Assembly: GCA_023435025.1 (NCBI GenBank)
Contig: JAEYSE010000060.1
Coordinates: 1 to 62,608, forward strand
Length of the DNA: 62,608 bases
DNA from: Bacillota bacterium
GTDB lineage: Bacteria > Bacillota > Clostridia > Christensenellales > CAG-138
Direction of reading: 5' to 3'
Part shown: positions 42,190-50,542 of the stretch, piece by piece
Layout: every line of letters starts with the position of its first letter
How positions within the stretch are numbered: the first letter of the stretch is position 1
Made by a program: the position numbers and the translations under genes
The notes under the pieces: generated by a model
Seen by the model: only the letters and a program-made list of their open reading frames with translations
Told to the model about the DNA's origin: nothing
Database searches by the model: none

Positions 42190-42227
42190 AAAAAAATTGC
42201 CCGTTCTAAATAAAAGAAACGGGCAAT
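42190..42227 (-). terminator. riboswitch-controlled terminator of thiT
   Basis: On the minus strand ATTGCCCGTTTC, a TTTTATTTA loop and GAACGGGCAAT are followed by TTTTTT. It lies between the TPP aptamer and thiT, so TPP binding probably causes early termination. Confidence 0.85.
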
Positions 42228-42244
42228 CGGTATTCGCCTCAAGC

Positions 42245-42323
42245 TCCGCTTCCCTACGTTAGGATTACCTAAACAGGTTCTAAGGGTCTCTCTCAGCCGG
42301 CAGTTGCCAGCGCCCCCAGCGGT
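42245..42323 (-). ncRNA. TPP riboswitch (THI element)
   Basis: Minus strand contains GGCTGAGAGAGACCCTTAGA followed by ACCTG and, later, CGTAGGGAAGCGG, the conserved THI-box parts. P1 pairs CCGCT with AGCGG, and a P3 arm GGGGGCGCTGGCAACTGCC is present. It precedes thiT. Confidence 0.95.
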
Positions 42324-42537
42324 GGATATTCAATTTGATGTGCCTATTGTATAGAGCGGCGCAACTCTTGTCAAGACTCCGGCGGTAAAATATCGGTTAC
42401 GTCAAAAGCGGACGCACTTCGCGACACGATCAGGATTCGGAGCTATGAGAGACCGGATCAGCTGAATCTTGCCGGAAACTGCTCAATCATACCCCGTGCC
42501 ATTTCATCCGCCATTTGGAGCGCCTGCCTTTGTATGT

Positions 42538-43131
42538 TTAACCGGCCGTCTGCGCTTTCTTCCATTGCTCAATCAGCCTGACGATGTCGCTTTCAAAGAC
42601 CAGTTCGTCGGTACCCGGAATGTCCTCAACGCCGATGTCCACAAGGCATAGGGGAGGGAAGAGCACGCACCACCAGTTCTGCCCCGAAGCGTTCCCAAGT
42701 TCCACCCGCAACGCCTCGTATTTTCCGGCCGGGTAAGTCGTGCCGCCATATTGCTTTTGTGGGAAGTCCATCACACCCAAACGAAGCTGCGCGCCGTATG
42801 CGCAGCCCTGTTCCTGCAATACCCGGTTGACGGTTTCGAGTACGCCGCCGCCATCGTTTAAAAGCACTTCCTCGGCTTCCTGCAAGGAGCCTGCGGGCGC
42901 AAACTCCTGAATAAGCGCATCCCGCACCAAAAGCTTTACACGCTGGTCCTCCGCGCTGTCGCTGTTGGCCAAAATATGCAGCCGCAGCACTTCGGGCGCG
43001 TTGTCCTTGTGCAGCATCGCCTCCTGCACTGCAGGCCGAGTGTTGAGCAGCGACGGGTTGACCGCCTCATGGTAAAAGAACAGCATCAGCGCTATGGAAA
43101 AGAACGCCGCAACCGGCCTGATGATACGCAT
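42538..43131 (-). CDS. spoIIR: stage II sporulation protein R
   Basis: 197 residues. N-terminal signal/anchor helix (about 5-22), then the conserved LRLHILANSDSAEDQRVKLLVRD split over two motifs and NWWCVLFPPLCLVD. SpoIIR is made in the forespore under SigF and activates pro-SigE processing by SpoIIGA across the septum. AGGAGGAACAT precedes ATG 43131. A SigF-like promoter is upstream. Confidence 0.93.
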   Translation of the reverse strand: MRIIRPVAAFFSIALMLFFYHEAVNPSLLNTRPAVQEAMLHKDNAPEVLRLHILANSDSAEDQRVKLLVRDALIQEFAPAGSLQEAEEVLLNDGGGVLETVNRVLQEQGCAYGAQLRLGVMDFPQKQYGGTTYPAGKYEALRVELGNASGQNWWCVLFPPLCLVDIGVEDIPGTDELVFESDIVRLIEQWKKAQTAG

Positions 43132-43158
43132 ATGTTCCTCCTGTGCATGGTATGTGTG

Positions 43159-43188
43159 AAGTATGCACAGTTCCATTGTGCTTTAGAC
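43159..43188 (-). promoter_or_regulatory. possible sigma-F promoter of spoIIR
   Basis: Minus strand GTCTA (43188-43184), 15-bp spacer, GTGCATACTT (43168-43159). The Bacillus sigma-F consensus is GYwTA, about 16 bp, GgnrAnAnTw. A partial match, supported mainly by the known regulation of spoIIR. Confidence 0.35.
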
Positions 43189-43302
43189 ACAGGCCAAAAG
43201 AAAAAGCGCCACTTTTAATGATAAGTTCCCGTTAAGTAGGACGAAGAGCAACCGGATATGGGGAGGGGGCATATCAATCGATGTTGAGGTTCTCGGCTCC
43301 AT

Positions 43303-43803
43303 TTAAATATTTAATTCAAAACACACATCATATTGCTGCGTTTCGTCGAACCACTTCATGCCCGCATGTTGAAACCCAAGTTTGTTGAGTATTTTGATAG
43401 ACGATTCATGCGAAGGATCTACCGAAGCAACGATTTTACATATCGGCAAGTTTTCTTTCGCGTATTGAATACAGGCTTTCGCTGCCTCTGTCGCGTAGCC
43501 GCTCCCCCAATATTCCCGTGCAAAATGATAGATCAATTCTACTTCACTGTCGTCTTTGGTGTAATTGAATCCGCAGGCGCCTATTACATCATTTGTTCCG
43601 GGCAGAGTGACCGCAAATACCGAAAACCCTCTTTCATTTTGCATATTCGTGTATTTTTTGATACCGTTCTCGATAAGTGCTCTATCAAGCGCGCCGCCAC
43701 AATGCTTCATGATCTCGGCATCTCCCCAAAACTTCATTGCAGCGTCCACATCTTCCGGTCTTAACGTTCTGAGCTCCAGCCTTGCTGTCCGTATAGCGTC
43801 CAT
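43303..43803 (-). CDS. GNAT acetyltransferase, RimJ/RimL type
   Basis: 166 residues. TARLELRTLRPEDVDA at the N terminus, then YHFAREYWGSGYATEAAKAC (acetyl-CoA loop) and ASVDPSHESSIKILNKLGF: the pattern of RimJ/RimL-like N-acetyltransferases. Substrate unknown. AAAGGAG precedes ATG 43803. Confidence 0.88.
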   Translation of the reverse strand: MDAIRTARLELRTLRPEDVDAAMKFWGDAEIMKHCGGALDRALIENGIKKYTNMQNERGFSVFAVTLPGTNDVIGACGFNYTKDDSEVELIYHFAREYWGSGYATEAAKACIQYAKENLPICKIVASVDPSHESSIKILNKLGFQHAGMKWFDETQQYDVCFELNI

Positions 43804-43844
43804 ATTTCTCCTTTGGCTCCTGTCTGTCATTTTTATTGCCCAAT

Positions 43845-43883
43845 AAAAAAGGGAACGCCTGCATACGAAGAAGGCGCGTTCCC
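43845..43883 (-). terminator. terminator after the lipocalin-like small-protein gene
   Basis: On the minus strand GGGAACGC...GCGTTCCC with an inner CGCC/GGCG extension, then TTTTTT, 25 bp after the stop at 43909. Confidence 0.85.
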
Positions 43884-43908
43884 TGCTGTGTAAAAAAGGC
43901 GGTTGCCG

Positions 43909-44343
43909 TTATGCCCGCTTGAGCGTCACCGCCCAGGCAGACATCCGTTGCCCGTTTTGGAAGGAGATGCCCACGTTCTCATATGTATCGTCATCGATCT
44001 GTATCAGCGTTTCCGTACCGGAATATACACCGTTTTCAGAGATATAACATGAAATGATCTTGTTGCTTATCACTTCAAACGTGCCCTCCAGCTTTCCCAG
44101 GGCAGGGTTGAAGGACTCCCAACGGATCGTCTCGGGATGTTCCGTCTGTTGTAGACGGTAGGCGTTTGTAAAGCGGACAGTCTCTTTTTCAAACGCAACA
44201 CCCATAAAACCGTCCAGCGACCACATCGCCCCGGTACGCACAGCGCCGCACCTGCCGGTAAGCGGGTAGGTTGCGCACTTGTCATCATAATAGAGGCCCT
44301 GCGCTTCCCATACGGCACCATCTTCAAAATACGTATGCGCCAC
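43909..44343 (-). CDS. small beta-rich protein of unknown function
   Basis: 144 residues from GTG 44343, with AAAGGAGG seven bases upstream. Sequence alternates short beta segments (WEAQGLYYDD, TIRWESFNPALGKLEGTFEV, TLIQIDDDTYENVGISF), suggesting a lipocalin-like barrel; no signal peptide. Unknown function. 24 bp after gltX in the same direction, so it may be in its transcript. Confidence 0.7.
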   Translation of the reverse strand: MAHTYFEDGAVWEAQGLYYDDKCATYPLTGRCGAVRTGAMWSLDGFMGVAFEKETVRFTNAYRLQQTEHPETIRWESFNPALGKLEGTFEVISNKIISCYISENGVYSGTETLIQIDDDTYENVGISFQNGQRMSAWAVTLKRA

Positions 44344-44366
44344 GTGCCCACCTCCTTTATAAAGGC

Positions 44367-45812
44367 TTAATCGAGCTTCCTTCTCCCCACAGCAAGCCGC
44401 CGCATGGCTTCCTCGCGGCCTAAGAGGTATGCGATCTCAATGGCCCCTCCCGGAGTCACAAGCTTACCCGCAAGCGCGATGCGCACAGGCCAGAGTAGCG
44501 TGCCGTTCTTCATGCCCTTCTGCTCCGCCATGCCAATGAGCAAGCTATGCAGCGCCTCTTCCGTCCACTCCGGCAAAGCTTCAAGCGCGGGAATCACCAT
44601 ATCCAGCACGGATTTTGAAACCTCAGTATCCGTCTTGCTCTTTTTGTTGGTAAACAGTTCGGCGTCATAGCTTTCGTCCAAAGCCGTAAAGAAGTCCACC
44701 ACCGTCGGAATCTGGGTAAAGACCTCCGTTCGCGGCTGCAAAATGCGGCACAGCACGCTGGTGTCCATATGGCCGATGCCCGCCTCCTTATAATACGGCG
44801 CGGCATACGATGTAAACGCCTCCGGCGTCAGCGCGCGGATGTATTCTGCGTTGAGCCAGGTCAACTTCATGGGGTCAAATATTGCGGGGGACTTGCTCAT
44901 GCCGGAAATATCAAACGCGTCAATGAGCTCATCAAGCGTAAACTTCTCGCGGTCGTCCCCGGGGTTCCAGCCTAACAGCGCGATATAGTTGAGCACGGCC
45001 TCCTTTAAGTAACCTTTAGCGATCAGATCCTGGAAAGAAGCGTCGCCCGTACGCTTGCTCAATTTATGCTGCGCGTCCTTCATGATGGGCGGCATGTGGA
45101 TATACTGCGGAATCTCCCACCCGAACGCCTGATACAGCAAATCATATTTCGGCGCGGAGGAAAGGTACTCCATGCCGCGCATGACGTGCGTGATTGCCAT
45201 CAGGTGGTCGTCAATGACGTTGGCAAAATTATAGGTAGGCATGCCGTCGGCTTTAATGAGCACATTGTCGTCGAGGGTGCTGTTCTCCACCGTGATGCTG
45301 CCGAAGAGAAGATCGTGGAACGTTGTCGTTCCTTCCAGCGGCACGTTCTGGCGAATAACGCAGGGGATGCCCGCGTCCAGCTTCGCCTTGATCTCGTCCT
45401 TGCTCAAATGAAGACAGTGCTTGTCATATTTGAACGTCTCCCCGCGCGCGGAAGCCTCCGCCCGGCGCTCCTCCAACTCTTCCTTCGTGCAGAAGCAGCG
45501 GTATGCATGTCCGCTTTCAATCAACTGCTCCGCGTATGGCATATAGAGCGCCTTGCGCTCGCTCTGGACATAAGGGCCATAATCGCCGCCCTTGTCCGGG
45601 CCTTCGTCCCAGTCCATGCCCACGGACTGGAGCGTTTCGTAGATAACCTCCACAGCGCCTTCCACATAGCGCTCCTGGTCCGTATCCTCAATGCGCAGCA
45701 GGAACACGCCCTTGTTTTTGCGGGCGAACAGGTAAGCGTAAAGCGCCGAACGCAGGTTGCCGATATGCATGTACCCCGTGGGGCTGGGCGCGAAGCGGGT
45801 GCGTACTGTCAC
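44367..45812 (-). CDS. gltX: glutamyl-tRNA synthetase
   Basis: 481 residues. Class I synthetase with RFAPSPTGYMHIGNLRSALY (HIGH) and KLSKR as HKLSKRTGD. GTG 45812 follows AAGGAG. A separate glnS lies just upstream, so this enzyme may be discriminating (only tRNA-Glu), which the sequence alone cannot prove. Confidence 0.97.
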   Translation of the reverse strand: MTVRTRFAPSPTGYMHIGNLRSALYAYLFARKNKGVFLLRIEDTDQERYVEGAVEVIYETLQSVGMDWDEGPDKGGDYGPYVQSERKALYMPYAEQLIESGHAYRCFCTKEELEERRAEASARGETFKYDKHCLHLSKDEIKAKLDAGIPCVIRQNVPLEGTTTFHDLLFGSITVENSTLDDNVLIKADGMPTYNFANVIDDHLMAITHVMRGMEYLSSAPKYDLLYQAFGWEIPQYIHMPPIMKDAQHKLSKRTGDASFQDLIAKGYLKEAVLNYIALLGWNPGDDREKFTLDELIDAFDISGMSKSPAIFDPMKLTWLNAEYIRALTPEAFTSYAAPYYKEAGIGHMDTSVLCRILQPRTEVFTQIPTVVDFFTALDESYDAELFTNKKSKTDTEVSKSVLDMVIPALEALPEWTEEALHSLLIGMAEQKGMKNGTLLWPVRIALAGKLVTPGGAIEIAYLLGREEAMRRLAVGRRKLD

Positions 45813-45850
45813 GGTAGTAGCTCCTTTTTACTTAAATTCCAAAGATGAAA

Positions 45851-45905
45851 TATGGGGGCTCCGCCCCCATACCCCTTCCAAAGGGGCACACCCCTTTGGA
45901 ATCCC
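45851..45905 (+). repeat. intergenic hairpin element, family A copy 3
   Basis: TATGGGGGC-TCC-GCCCCCATA, spacer CCCCTT, then CCAAAGGGG-CACA-CCCCTTTGG and AATCCC. Same layout and same trailing AATCCC as 9404-9455. Confidence 0.7.
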
Positions 45906-45947
45906 ATTCTATGAAAAGCCAAAGGCGTTTCATTTTCGGGTTCTTAG

Positions 45948-46020
45948 GGGCTTTCCGAAGGAAGGCGGGTTTGGTGCCCATAGGGCAGAAACCGATCCTG
46001 TGAATCGGTTTCAAAACCCC
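45948..46020 (+). repeat. three-hairpin module, family B copy 2
   Basis: CTTTCC-GAA-GGAAGG, TGCCC-ATA-GGGCA and GAAACCGAT-CCTGTGA-ATCGGTTTC, ending in AACCCC. Same order as 11615-11690; the last stem keeps pairing through changes on both sides. A further stem lies at 46046-46069 (GGAGGTTTGGAGGAAAAGCC...). The gltX-glnS gap contains no gene. Confidence 0.7.
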
Positions 46021-46084
46021 GGGTTCCTCTGTTACGTCCCTAAGTGGAGGTTTGGAGGAAAAGCCTCCAATCGTACTTAACGTC

Positions 46085-47725
46085 TTATCCCTTCCAGCTA
46101 TCCCGCAGTTCCACCACGCGGTTGAACACCGGTTTTTCCGGCCTGTGGCTAAGATCCGCGCAGAAGTATCCCATGCGCATGAACTGGGATTTGTCGCCCG
46201 GTTTTTCATTAGCGAGCGCGGGTTCCACATAGGCGCGAACGGTTTTAAGGCTGTTGGGATTCAGCTTTTCAATAAAGTCGTCCTTATCCACCACGTCGTC
46301 GGTGATGAGGGCCTCGTACAGACGGACTTCAGCAGGAACAGCATCATCTACGTTTACCCAGTGCAGCGTACCCTTTACCTTGCGCGTACCTTCGCCGGAT
46401 CTGCTTTCCGGGTCGTAGCTGCATTTGATCAGCGTGATGTTGCCCGCGTCATCCGTTTCATAGCCGGTGCATTTGACGATATAGGCGGATTTTAAGCGCA
46501 CCTCGCCATCCGGCTGGAGCCTGAAATACTTCTTGGGCGGGTCTACCATGAAATCCTCCCGCTCAATATACAGCTCGCGCCCGAACAGCACCTTGCGCGT
46601 ACCCATTTCGGGGACGTTGGGATGGTTTTCGATTTCGATTTCTTCTGTCTTCCCATCCGGCCAGTTTTCAATGACCAGCTTGACAGGGTCCAGCACCGCC
46701 ATCATGCGCGGGGCGACCACGTTAAGGTGTTCGCGTACGCAATGCTCCAGCATGGCGGTTTCCACCACCGAATCCGCCTTGGCTACGCCCACGCGGTTGA
46801 GAAAATCGCGTATGGCCTCGGGCGTATAGCCGCGCCTTCTTAAGCCGCACAGCGTGGGCATTCTGGGATCGTCCCAGCCGGACACGCGCCCTTCCTCCAC
46901 CAGCCTTCTTAAATACCGCTTGGACATAATGGTGTTGGTAAGGTTCAACCGCGCAAACTCGATCTGTCTGGGCTTGGGGTCGAATTCACACTGCTCCACC
47001 ACCCAATCGTAGAGCGGGCGATGGATCTCATATTCCAAAGAGCAGAGCGAATGCGTGACGCCCTCTATGGCGTCCTGTATGGGGTGCGCGAAATCGTACA
47101 TCGGGTAGATGCACCATCTGTCCCCCGTATGGTGGTGCGCCATGTGGATAATACGATACATGGCGGGATCGCGCATGATGACATTGGGGGAGGACATATC
47201 AATTTTGGCGCGCAGCGTACGGCTGCCGTCCGGGAATTCGCCGTTCTTCATGCGCGCAAACAGGTCCAGGTTCTCTTCCACGCTGCGGTCCCGGTAGGGG
47301 GAATTCCTGCCCGGCTCGGTCAACGTGCCGCGGTATTCGCGCATCTCGTCCTTGGAAAGATCGCACACGTAGGCGACGCCTTTTTTGATGAGCTTTACGG
47401 CAAGCTCGTAGCAGGTGTCAAAATAATCCGAGCCGTAGAATACATTCGCCCATTGAAAGCCCAGCCAGCGGATATCCTCCTGTATGGCGTCCACGTATTC
47501 CTCATCCTCTTTGGTGGGGTTGGTGTCGTCATACCTTAGGTTACACTTGCCGCCGTACTGTTCGGCCATGGAAAAATCGATATACAGGGCCTTCGCGTGG
47601 CCTATGTGCAGGTAACCGTTGGGTTCGGGCGGGAACCGGGTCTGAATGTGCGTTACCCGCTGCTGCTGCAGATCCTGCTCGATCGCTTCCTCAATAAAGT
47701 TTTTGGATCTTGGCAGCTCTTCCAT
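46085..47725 (-). CDS. glnS: glutaminyl-tRNA synthetase
   Basis: 546 residues. Class I motif FPPEPNGYLHIGHAKALYID with MSKRYLRRLV as the KMSKS equivalent, and the two-part anticodon-binding beta barrel at the C terminus. AAAGGAG precedes ATG 47725. Most Firmicutes lack GlnRS and form Gln-tRNA by transamidation, so its presence points to a lineage that gained glnS. Promoter at 47890-47918. Confidence 0.97.
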   Translation of the reverse strand: MEELPRSKNFIEEAIEQDLQQQRVTHIQTRFPPEPNGYLHIGHAKALYIDFSMAEQYGGKCNLRYDDTNPTKEDEEYVDAIQEDIRWLGFQWANVFYGSDYFDTCYELAVKLIKKGVAYVCDLSKDEMREYRGTLTEPGRNSPYRDRSVEENLDLFARMKNGEFPDGSRTLRAKIDMSSPNVIMRDPAMYRIIHMAHHHTGDRWCIYPMYDFAHPIQDAIEGVTHSLCSLEYEIHRPLYDWVVEQCEFDPKPRQIEFARLNLTNTIMSKRYLRRLVEEGRVSGWDDPRMPTLCGLRRRGYTPEAIRDFLNRVGVAKADSVVETAMLEHCVREHLNVVAPRMMAVLDPVKLVIENWPDGKTEEIEIENHPNVPEMGTRKVLFGRELYIEREDFMVDPPKKYFRLQPDGEVRLKSAYIVKCTGYETDDAGNITLIKCSYDPESRSGEGTRKVKGTLHWVNVDDAVPAEVRLYEALITDDVVDKDDFIEKLNPNSLKTVRAYVEPALANEKPGDKSQFMRMGYFCADLSHRPEKPVFNRVVELRDSWKG

Positions 47726-47782
47726 ATATACGCTCCTTTACGCTTTTAAAAGCAAGTATTGTAGGCCGCCGATCGTCCAATA

Positions 47783-47832
47783 GACTTTATCGACGGGTTT
47801 TCTGTGTGTTAATATGCCGCTAGGGGCGGCAT
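47783..47832. repeat. decayed family C repeat and adjacent hairpin
   Basis: GACTTTATCGACGGGTTTTC (47783-47802) matches half of the 33-nt palindrome at 11517 and 21151. Next to it ATGCCGCT-AGG-GGCGGCAT (47813-47832) forms a short stem. Confidence 0.5.
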
Positions 47833-47889
47833 CTTTCCAAACCCCAGAAGGGTGATGATCTAAAGTATTCCCGGAGTTTTCATTCCAAT

Positions 47890-47918
47890 ATTATCATCTA
47901 CGCCGAAAAGGTTGTCAA
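47890..47918 (-). promoter_or_regulatory. sigma-A-like promoter of glnS (and perhaps gltX)
   Basis: Minus strand TTGACA (47918-47913), 17-bp spacer, GATAAT (47895-47890). About 165 bp before glnS. Confidence 0.65.
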
Positions 47919-48187
47919 TGCTTGCGCCCCTATCATGTACCGCTCCGTTGGAATTCGATACTTTTTGCCCATACAATTCATACAGTGGTAATAATAGCAG
48001 AAGTCTGTAAATTTTTTAACAGACGCGGCCGTTGAGGGCGTTAGAAACGAAATGGGACGTGGTATCTTACTGTTAGGGAGATCACATAGTTTTGCGGGCG
48101 ATAGACGTCCGCAAAACAAGGCAGACTAAGTAAATATTAATTTCAATGGTTATCATGAACATAACCACTTAAAGGAGCGTACTGGCC
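47919..48187. other. intergenic region glnS / NADH-oxidase-like gene
   Basis: No gene seen. Two inverted repeats stand out: GTTTTGCGG...CCGCAAAAC (48089-48117, 11-base loop) and TGGTTAT-CATGAAC-ATAACCA (48147-48167), the latter just before the ribosome-binding site of the flavoprotein gene, where it could be an operator or a translation-blocking hairpin. Confidence 0.5.
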
Positions 48188-49522
48188 ATGACAAAGATCG
48201 TAATCATCGGCGCGAACCATGCGGGGACCGCCGCCGCCAATACCATACTGGACAATTACCCGGATGCGCAGCTTACGCTGTTTGATCGCAACTCCAACAT
48301 CAGCTACCTTGGATGCGGGACGGCGCTTTGGGTGGGGCGGCAGATTGACGACCCAGAAAGCCTGTTCTATTGCTCCGCAGAAAAGTTCAGGGCGCGCCAT
48401 GCCAAAGTCTACATGGAGACAGAGGTTACGCAGATCGACTTTGAACAAAAAACCGTCCACGCTGTGGACAAAGAAGGCACGGAAATCGCCGAAGCGTATG
48501 ACAAACTCATACTCGCCACAGGGTCCCTGCCCATACTGCCCCGCATCGAAGGGCTGGACCTTCCCAACGTGCAATCCGTCAAGCTGTACCAGGATGGCGC
48601 GCGTATTGACCGCGCGCTCGAATCCGACGATATCGGCACCGTCGCTGTCGTGGGCGCCGGGTATATCGGCGTGGAAATTGCGGAAGCCATACAGCGCCGC
48701 GGCAAACACGCCTTGCTATTCGACGTGGCAGAAGGCTCGTTAACCGGCTACTATGACGACTGGTTCTCCAAAGATATGGACCGGGTTCTTGAAAAAAACG
48801 GTGTGGAACTGCACTTTAACGAGACCGTTACCGCCATCAAGGGCGTGGAGGCCGTATCTGCAATTGCCACCGATAAAGGCGAATACGCGGTTGATATGGT
48901 GGTGCTCTGCATCGGCTTTGTCCCCAACAGCATACTGGGGCGGGACAAATTGGCCACCATACCCAACGGCGCATACTTGGTGGACCGCATGCAGCGGACT
49001 AGTTTCCGGGACGTTTACGCCATAGGGGACTGCGCAGCCGTTTACAACAACGCGCTCCAAGGCTGCAACTATGTGGCGCTCGCCACCAACGCCGTCCGAA
49101 GCGGCATCATCGCCGCCCACAACGCCTGCGGCACGCATATGGAATCCGCCGGCGTGCAGGGCTCCAACGGCATCCATATATTCGGCTACAACATGGTATC
49201 CACCGGATTCAGCCTGGCAGCTGCCAAAAAGGCAGGCTTTGACGCGACATACACAGAGCATGAGGACTTACAGAAGCCCTCGTTCGTCAAGGCGGAAAAC
49301 GCGCCCGTGAAGCTGAGAATCGTATACGATAAGAATACGCGCAGAGTGCTTGGCGCGCAGATGGCGTCCACCTATGACATTTCCATGGGCATTCACATGT
49401 TCTCTCTCGCCATCGAGGAAGGTGTGACGATCGACAAGCTCAAGCTCTTGGACATCTTATTCCTGCCCCATTTTAACCAGCCGTATAACTACATTACGCT
49501 GGCAGCATTGAACGCGAAATGA
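48188..49522 (+). CDS. FAD-dependent NADH oxidase / CoA-disulfide-reductase family
   Basis: 444 residues. N-terminal FAD site IIGANHAGTAAANTIL, a single redox cysteine in ISYLGCGTALWVG, NAD site VVGAGYIGVEIAEA, FAD motif YAIGDCAA and a C-terminal dimerisation domain. The single Cys matches water-forming NADH oxidase (Nox) and CoA-disulfide reductase; the two cannot be told apart here. In an anaerobe it would remove oxygen or disulfides. AAAGGAG precedes ATG 48188. Confidence 0.9.
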   Translation: MTKIVIIGANHAGTAAANTILDNYPDAQLTLFDRNSNISYLGCGTALWVGRQIDDPESLFYCSAEKFRARHAKVYMETEVTQIDFEQKTVHAVDKEGTEIAEAYDKLILATGSLPILPRIEGLDLPNVQSVKLYQDGARIDRALESDDIGTVAVVGAGYIGVEIAEAIQRRGKHALLFDVAEGSLTGYYDDWFSKDMDRVLEKNGVELHFNETVTAIKGVEAVSAIATDKGEYAVDMVVLCIGFVPNSILGRDKLATIPNGAYLVDRMQRTSFRDVYAIGDCAAVYNNALQGCNYVALATNAVRSGIIAAHNACGTHMESAGVQGSNGIHIFGYNMVSTGFSLAAAKKAGFDATYTEHEDLQKPSFVKAENAPVKLRIVYDKNTRRVLGAQMASTYDISMGIHMFSLAIEEGVTIDKLKLLDILFLPHFNQPYNYITLAALNAK

Positions 49523-49583
49523 GCCGTCACAGGCATAGCACCTTAGCCCAAAGCGAAGATTCATAAAGCAACCATATAGATAA

Positions 49584-49686
49584 GTCCCATCTGAACATGT
49601 GCGTCAGATGGGACCCCTTGCGTGCCGGGTAGCTATGTCAACCCGGCACGGAAAACCTCACGAAAGTAGCGTTGCCACTTTCGTGA
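49584..49686. repeat. three tandem hairpins after the flavoprotein gene
   Basis: GTCCCATCTGA-ACATGTGCG-TCAGATGGGAC, CGTGCCGGGT/ACCCGGCACG (10 bp) and TCACGAAAGT/ACTTTCGTGA (10 bp), all perfect. The first shares the core ATCTGA..ACATGnGCGTCAGAT with 21080-21108 while its outer base pairs differ. Confidence 0.7.
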
Positions 49687-49691
49687 CCATG

Positions 49692-49994
49692 TTAATCCCA
49701 GTCGATCGCTCCGATGCTCTCCAGATAATCCTCGTTGTAATCGAGGTAATCTTCCGTAAACCGCATCAGATACATCTTGTGTTCCGGAAAGGCCTCTGCC
49801 ATATTTTTGAATAAATATTCCTGCGCGGCCTCATCATCATACGCCGAACCTTCCTCCACACCTGTTGAACGCATAAATGCTTCGTCGAGTGTTATAATTT
49901 TATCTAGCATTTCCTCCAGCCTGCCGCTGGGTAAAAATGCATATTCTCCCGCTCTGGTCATTTTCTCCAGTATGAACGCGCGTGCGTCTTCCAT
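49692..49994 (-). CDS. acidic 100-aa protein of unknown function
   Basis: 100 residues, strongly acidic, predicted helical (MEDARAFILEKMTRAG; EDYLDYNEDYLESIGAIDWD). AGGAGGAACACAGC precedes ATG 49994. No family recognised. Stands alone against the ATP synthase operon. Confidence 0.7.
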   Translation of the reverse strand: MEDARAFILEKMTRAGEYAFLPSGRLEEMLDKIITLDEAFMRSTGVEEGSAYDDEAAQEYLFKNMAEAFPEHKMYLMRFTEDYLDYNEDYLESIGAIDWD

Positions 49995-50203
49995 GCTGTG
50001 TTCCTCCTGATGTAAAGTAGTTTTATGCAGGCTTTGTTTGGCTTTTAATTTTTTCTCCATTCCTTAGTATACCAAAATGCGTGAAAAAGAGCATCCGGTT
50101 GCAACATAAGCATAGCATGTATTCGCTTGCAGAATTGGTGCAAGGCCATAAGCAGGGATTTGAATTGCTTTGGTTTGTGATGGGTGTGCCTAAAGAAATG
50201 CTA

Positions 50204-50231
50204 TTGAAATTCGATATAGGGAGAGTATAAT
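50204..50231 (+). promoter_or_regulatory. sigma-A-like promoter of the ATP synthase operon
   Basis: TTGAAA (50204-50209), 16-bp spacer, TATAAT (50226-50231), 36 bp before the first gene. Confidence 0.6.
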
Positions 50232-50266
50232 GGCAGCAATCAGTCTTTTTGGGTGGAGGCGGTAGC

Positions 50267-50542
50267 ATGGGCGGTTTTATTATCGGTGTGGTCTGCGGCA
50301 TTTTTGAGCTGTATCTTCTTAGCCGCCTGACGCTTGCGGTTCAAAACGGCAAACCAGCACTTATGTTGCCGCTGCTGCTTGTAAAACTGCTTTTGCTAGC
50401 GGCTGCGTTTGTACCTGTCATACTGTATTTGCGAAACGACCTGCTTTGGTGCGGCGTAGGGATTTCAGCTTCGCTTGTCATCGGCGCGGTTATCATCAAT
50501 TTTGTGAACCAACGGTCCGGGAAAGGAGATAAGAAATCCTGA
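50267..50542 (+). CDS. AtpI-like small membrane protein
   Basis: 91 residues, three to four hydrophobic segments (GFIIGVVCGIFELYLL, LPLLLVKLLLLAAAFVPVIL, VGISASLVIGAVII). First gene of the operon, in the place of AtpI, the c-ring assembly or Mg2+ uptake helper. The identity rests on place and topology. GGAGG precedes ATG 50267. Ends on the same base that starts atpB. Confidence 0.65.
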   Translation: MGGFIIGVVCGIFELYLLSRLTLAVQNGKPALMLPLLLVKLLLLAAAFVPVILYLRNDLLWCGVGISASLVIGAVIINFVNQRSGKGDKKS

